DNA of 7,643 bases from an archaeon. GTDB lineage: Archaea; Thermoproteota; Nitrososphaeria; Nitrososphaerales; Nitrosopumilaceae. Within the stretch, counting starts at the first letter, position 1; each line of letters starts with the position of its first letter. Shown here one piece after another: positions 4,948 through 7,643 of this stretch. The notes below the pieces were generated by a model. The model saw only the letters and a list, made by a program, of their open reading frames with translations, did no database searches and was not told the DNA's origin. The position numbers and the translations under genes were made by a program. The DNA lies in assembly GCA_021824845.1 (NCBI GenBank), contig JAKAJY010000186.1:1-7643 (forward strand). Reading direction: 5' to 3'.

Positions 4948-4955
4948 CTAAACGG
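4948..4955 (+). repeat. Target-site duplication, right copy
   Basis: CTAAACGG, identical to 1969-1976, directly abutting the right inverted repeat. The sequence continues into TAATTC, the undisturbed upstream region of alaS. Confidence 0.88.
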
Positions 4956-4961
4956 TAATTC

Positions 4962-4970
4962 TTAATATTA
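4962..4970 (+). promoter_or_regulatory. TATA box of alaS
   Basis: TTAATATTA, 22-30 bases before the alaS ATG, with no Shine-Dalgarno in between, as expected for a leaderless archaeal mRNA. It starts 6 bases after the target-site duplication, so the transposon replaced everything upstream of the core promoter but not the core itself. Confidence 0.6.
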
Positions 4971-4991
4971 GTCAGCCAGAGTCTTCACAAG

Positions 4992-7643
4992 ATGAATAAG
5001 GATGAGATTCTTGCAAAATTTTCATCAGAGCCAGACAGGTATTATAAAATAAAATTATTCGAAGAGCAGGGTTTTGCCAGAAAATCATGTGTTACGTGCA
5101 AGCGATTTTTTTGGACACTGGATTCTAACAGAATTGCATGTCCGGATCATGCAGATGATACCTATTCGTTCATTGGAAACCCTCCAACATCAAAGAGATT
5201 TGATTATACAGACGCCTGGAAACAAGTAGAGTCGTTTTTTGTCAAAAATGGCCACACCTCAATTAGCAGATATCCGGTGGTGTGCAGGTGGCGAGACGAT
5301 CTATACTTTACAATTGCATCTATTGTGGACTTTCAGCGAGTGATGGGCTCAAAAGTAGTGTTCGAGTTTCCTGCAAACCCCTTGGTTGTACCACAGACAT
5401 GCCTCAGATTCAAAGACATTGAAAATGTCGGAGTGACGGGCAGACACTTTTCCAGCTTTTGCATGATTGGACAGCATTCAATTCCAAACAGCAAAGGTTA
5501 CTGGAAGGATGAATGTGTTGATCTGGATTACCGACTATTAACGGAATCATTTGGAATTGACAAAAACGAGATTACATTTGTGGAAGACGTCTGGGCGGGG
5601 GGAGGCTCTTTTGGCTCCTCGCTTGAATATTACGTCAGAGGGCTAGAGCTTGGAAACGCAGTCTTTACGGAATTTCAGGGTGAGCTTGGAAACCACACCA
5701 CATTGGACCAAAAAATAATCGACATGGGTGCGGGTCTTGAGCGATTTGCATGGATTACAATGGGAACGCCGACTGCGTATGATTGCTGCTTTGGCCCAAT
5801 CACACAGAAACTGTTCCAAAAAATAGGACTAGACACAGATTCTACCAAATTAACAAAATACTTTACAGAAATTGCAAGGAATCTGGAAAAATTCCAGGAC
5901 TTGTCCCAAGTAAGAAAGGCCGCAATTAAGGCATCACATCTATCAGAGAGTGATCTTGCCGAGATGATCACTCCACTAGAAGGACTATACATGATTGCGG
6001 ATCATCTTCGAACACTAATCTTTGCAATATCGGATGGAGCACTGCCAAGCAATGTTGGCGGCGGCTACAACCTCAGAATCATACTAAGAAGAATCATGGC
6101 TACAATTGACAGACTTGGGCTCAAATTGGACCTAGATGAGCTGATTGACTCTCACATTGACTATCTCAAAAAGACATATCCGGAATTGGAACAATATCGT
6201 GCCGAAGTCAAAACAATAATTGGAATTGAGGTCGGCAGGTACCACGAATCAAGATCTAGAATGGAAAAAATTGCTCAAAACCTCAAGTCACAAAAAAAGA
6301 CGCTAAACGTAGACGACATGATTCGACTATATGAATCAGACGGCGTAACGCCAGATTATCTAAAAGAATATGAGGTCATATCAGAGATTCCAGATAGCTT
6401 TTACAGCAAGCTATCGGATCTGCACCAATCAGAGAAAAAAAAGGCAATAGAGGAGTTTGATCTGGCAGGAATCCCAGAGACAGACCTGCTATTTTACAAA
6501 GATGATCCGGTAAAGTTTGATGCCAAGGTACTCAAGGTAATCAAAAATAGATTTGTCATATTGGATAGGACCTCATTTTATGCAAGAGGCGGCGGGCAAG
6601 AACCAGACCATGGAAAGATAAATGGACAAGACGTCATTGATGTTACAAAGCACGGCAATGTCGTATTACATGAGATCAAAGGCACCTCACCAAAAGAAGG
6701 AGACACTGTATCCTGTGAGATAGAAGTGAATAGACGTGCAAACATAACAAAGCATCACACCAGCACACATGTAGTTAACTCATCTGCAAGAAATGTTTTG
6801 GGCTCTTGGGTTTGGCAGCATTCTGCATTCAAGGAAAAAGACTATGGTAGACTGGACATCACACACCATTCCTGCCTATCTGATGAAGAGGTTAGAAAAA
6901 TTGAGAGTTTTGCAAATGATGTGATTCAGAAAAACCTTCCAGTTACAATTCAGGAGTATGAGCGAGGTCAGGCAGAGCAGACATTTGGGTTTAGGATTTA
7001 CCAAGGCGGAGTCGTGCCTGTAAAGTCGGTCAGAATAGTCAAAATTGAGGATTTTGATGTTGAGGCTTGTGGTGGAACCCATGTCAAAAGAACTGGTGAG
7101 CTTGGTCTCATCAAAATTACAAAATCGGAGAGAATCCAGGATGGTGTGATACGACTAGAGTTCGTTTCAGGCCAAGCTGCAATTGACTTTGTACAAAAAC
7201 AAGAAGGTGATGTAATGTCAATAATAAAATCACTCGGCTCCAATCGCGAAAAATTAGTAAAGTCATTTGAACATGCAATGACGGACTCCGAATATACAAA
7301 GAAAAAACTAAAACAACTAATCAAGCGAACCAATACCACATCTGCAAAACAGGCAATAGAAGCAGCACAGAGTTTTGGTCCAGTGAAATTCTACCACACT
7401 GTTGATGAAGAGTTAGATGAAGAATTCCACATTGCAGTAGGCGATGAGGCAATAAAACAAACCCCTACACTGATCTATTGTGCATTGATTCTCAAAGATT
7501 CCGGAATTAGGATAATCGTGTTTGCAGGAGAGCAGGCAAAATTCAAGGCGGGGGATCTGGTCAGAGAGATATCATCAAAGCTTGGAGGATCCGGTGGAGG
7601 TGATGCAAGATTTGGCCAAGGCGGTGGGAAAGACACTACCAAG
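4992..7643 (+). CDS. alaS: Alanyl-tRNA synthetase, archaeal type (3' end outside window)
   Basis: Charges tRNA-Ala with alanine and hydrolyses mischarged Ser- and Gly-tRNA-Ala. 884 residues are visible without a stop. An archaeal N-terminal zinc-like cluster (C33-x2-C36, C50-x2-H53, around RFFWTLDSNRIACPDH) precedes the class II core, which shows VWAGGGSFG (200-208) and motif 3 GAGLERF (246-252). The editing domain carries its four metal ligands, HTSTH (H589, H593) and CGGTH (C693, H697), so proofreading should work. The C-terminal DHHA1-like region reaches its glycine-rich end, GGSGGG...FGQGGGKD (about 865-880), so only a few residues are likely missing. The ATG is supported by the TATA box upstream and by the archaeal-type N-terminus. 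It was divergent from the 170-residue gene across a 79-base spacer until the transposon inserted. Confidence 0.97.
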   Translation, partial: MNKDEILAKFSSEPDRYYKIKLFEEQGFARKSCVTCKRFFWTLDSNRIACPDHADDTYSFIGNPPTSKRFDYTDAWKQVESFFVKNGHTSISRYPVVCRWRDDLYFTIASIVDFQRVMGSKVVFEFPANPLVVPQTCLRFKDIENVGVTGRHFSSFCMIGQHSIPNSKGYWKDECVDLDYRLLTESFGIDKNEITFVEDVWAGGGSFGSSLEYYVRGLELGNAVFTEFQGELGNHTTLDQKIIDMGAGLERFAWITMGTPTAYDCCFGPITQKLFQKIGLDTDSTKLTKYFTEIARNLEKFQDLSQVRKAAIKASHLSESDLAEMITPLEGLYMIADHLRTLIFAISDGALPSNVGGGYNLRIILRRIMATIDRLGLKLDLDELIDSHIDYLKKTYPELEQYRAEVKTIIGIEVGRYHESRSRMEKIAQNLKSQKKTLNVDDMIRLYESDGVTPDYLKEYEVISEIPDSFYSKLSDLHQSEKKKAIEEFDLAGIPETDLLFYKDDPVKFDAKVLKVIKNRFVILDRTSFYARGGGQEPDHGKINGQDVIDVTKHGNVVLHEIKGTSPKEGDTVSCEIEVNRRANITKHHTSTHVVNSSARNVLGSWVWQHSAFKEKDYGRLDITHHSCLSDEEVRKIESFANDVIQKNLPVTIQEYERGQAEQTFGFRIYQGGVVPVKSVRIVKIEDFDVEACGGTHVKRTGELGLIKITKSERIQDGVIRLEFVSGQAAIDFVQKQEGDVMSIIKSLGSNREKLVKSFEHAMTDSEYTKKKLKQLIKRTNTTSAKQAIEAAQSFGPVKFYHTVDEELDEEFHIAVGDEAIKQTPTLIYCALILKDSGIRIIVFAGEQAKFKAGDLVREISSKLGGSGGGDARFGQGGGKDTTK

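Noticed and set aside
1976..4948. Element boundary one base further out on each side (14-base perfect ends)
   Set aside because: G1976 and C4948 do pair, but this would leave non-identical 7-base flanks. The 8-base identical duplication fits better and matches IS6-family behaviour.
5675..7339. Several - strand open frames opposite alaS
   Set aside because: All lie inside the alanyl-tRNA synthetase coding region, whose catalytic and editing motifs are intact throughout.

Overview
The window looks like a chromosomal segment of an ammonia-oxidising archaeon of the Thaumarchaeota/Nitrososphaerota (Nitrosopumilus, Nitrosarchaeum or Nitrosotenuis type). The evidence is an archaeal-type P0 (L10) protein, an archaeal L12/P1 stalk protein ending in SLFG, an alanyl-tRNA synthetase with the archaeal N-terminal Cys/His cluster, and TATA-like boxes 22-32 bases upstream of start codons with no Shine-Dalgarno, which is the pattern of leaderless archaeal transcripts. 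The genus is an inference.

Layout of the host part. Positions 1-390 hold the C-terminal 129 residues of P0 on the + strand. Convergent to it, almost stop to stop, is a TRIC/UPF0126 membrane protein (395-1024, -). Upstream of that on the same strand are ribosomal protein L12 (1082-1381, -) and an unrecognised 170-residue protein (1421-1933, -). After a 3-kb insertion the host sequence resumes with alaS (4992-7643, +), which runs off the window about 20 residues past the glycine-rich end of its C-terminal domain. P0 and L12, two parts of the same ribosomal stalk, are on opposite strands here with another gene between them.

The insertion is the main discovery. Positions 1977-4947 (2971 bp) form a complete mobile element. 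It has 70-bp ungapped terminal inverted repeats (53 of 70 positions match, the outer 13 perfectly), and these are flanked by a perfect 8-bp direct repeat, CTAAACGG (1969-1976 and 4948-4955), which reads as a target-site duplication. Removing the element and one repeat restores a 79-bp divergent spacer between the 170-residue gene and alaS. The element landed between the TATA boxes of these two genes and left both intact. Inside are a DDE transposase of IS6/IS240-like type with an added SWIM zinc finger and zinc ribbon (2501-3703, -), a divergent 45-residue ribbon-helix-helix regulator (3737-3874, +) with repeated operator-like sequence in the shared promoter region, and three membrane-protein genes of unknown role: 2046-2504 (+), 3860-4663 (-) and 4660-4860 (-). 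The cargo genes are visibly more AT-rich than the host genes.

A working picture, partly inferred: the RHH protein limits transposase expression, the transposase acts on the long repeats at both ends, and the three membrane proteins are passengers. Their translation start regions lie just inside the repeats, and the repeats themselves carry a Shine-Dalgarno-like sequence pointing inward at each end.
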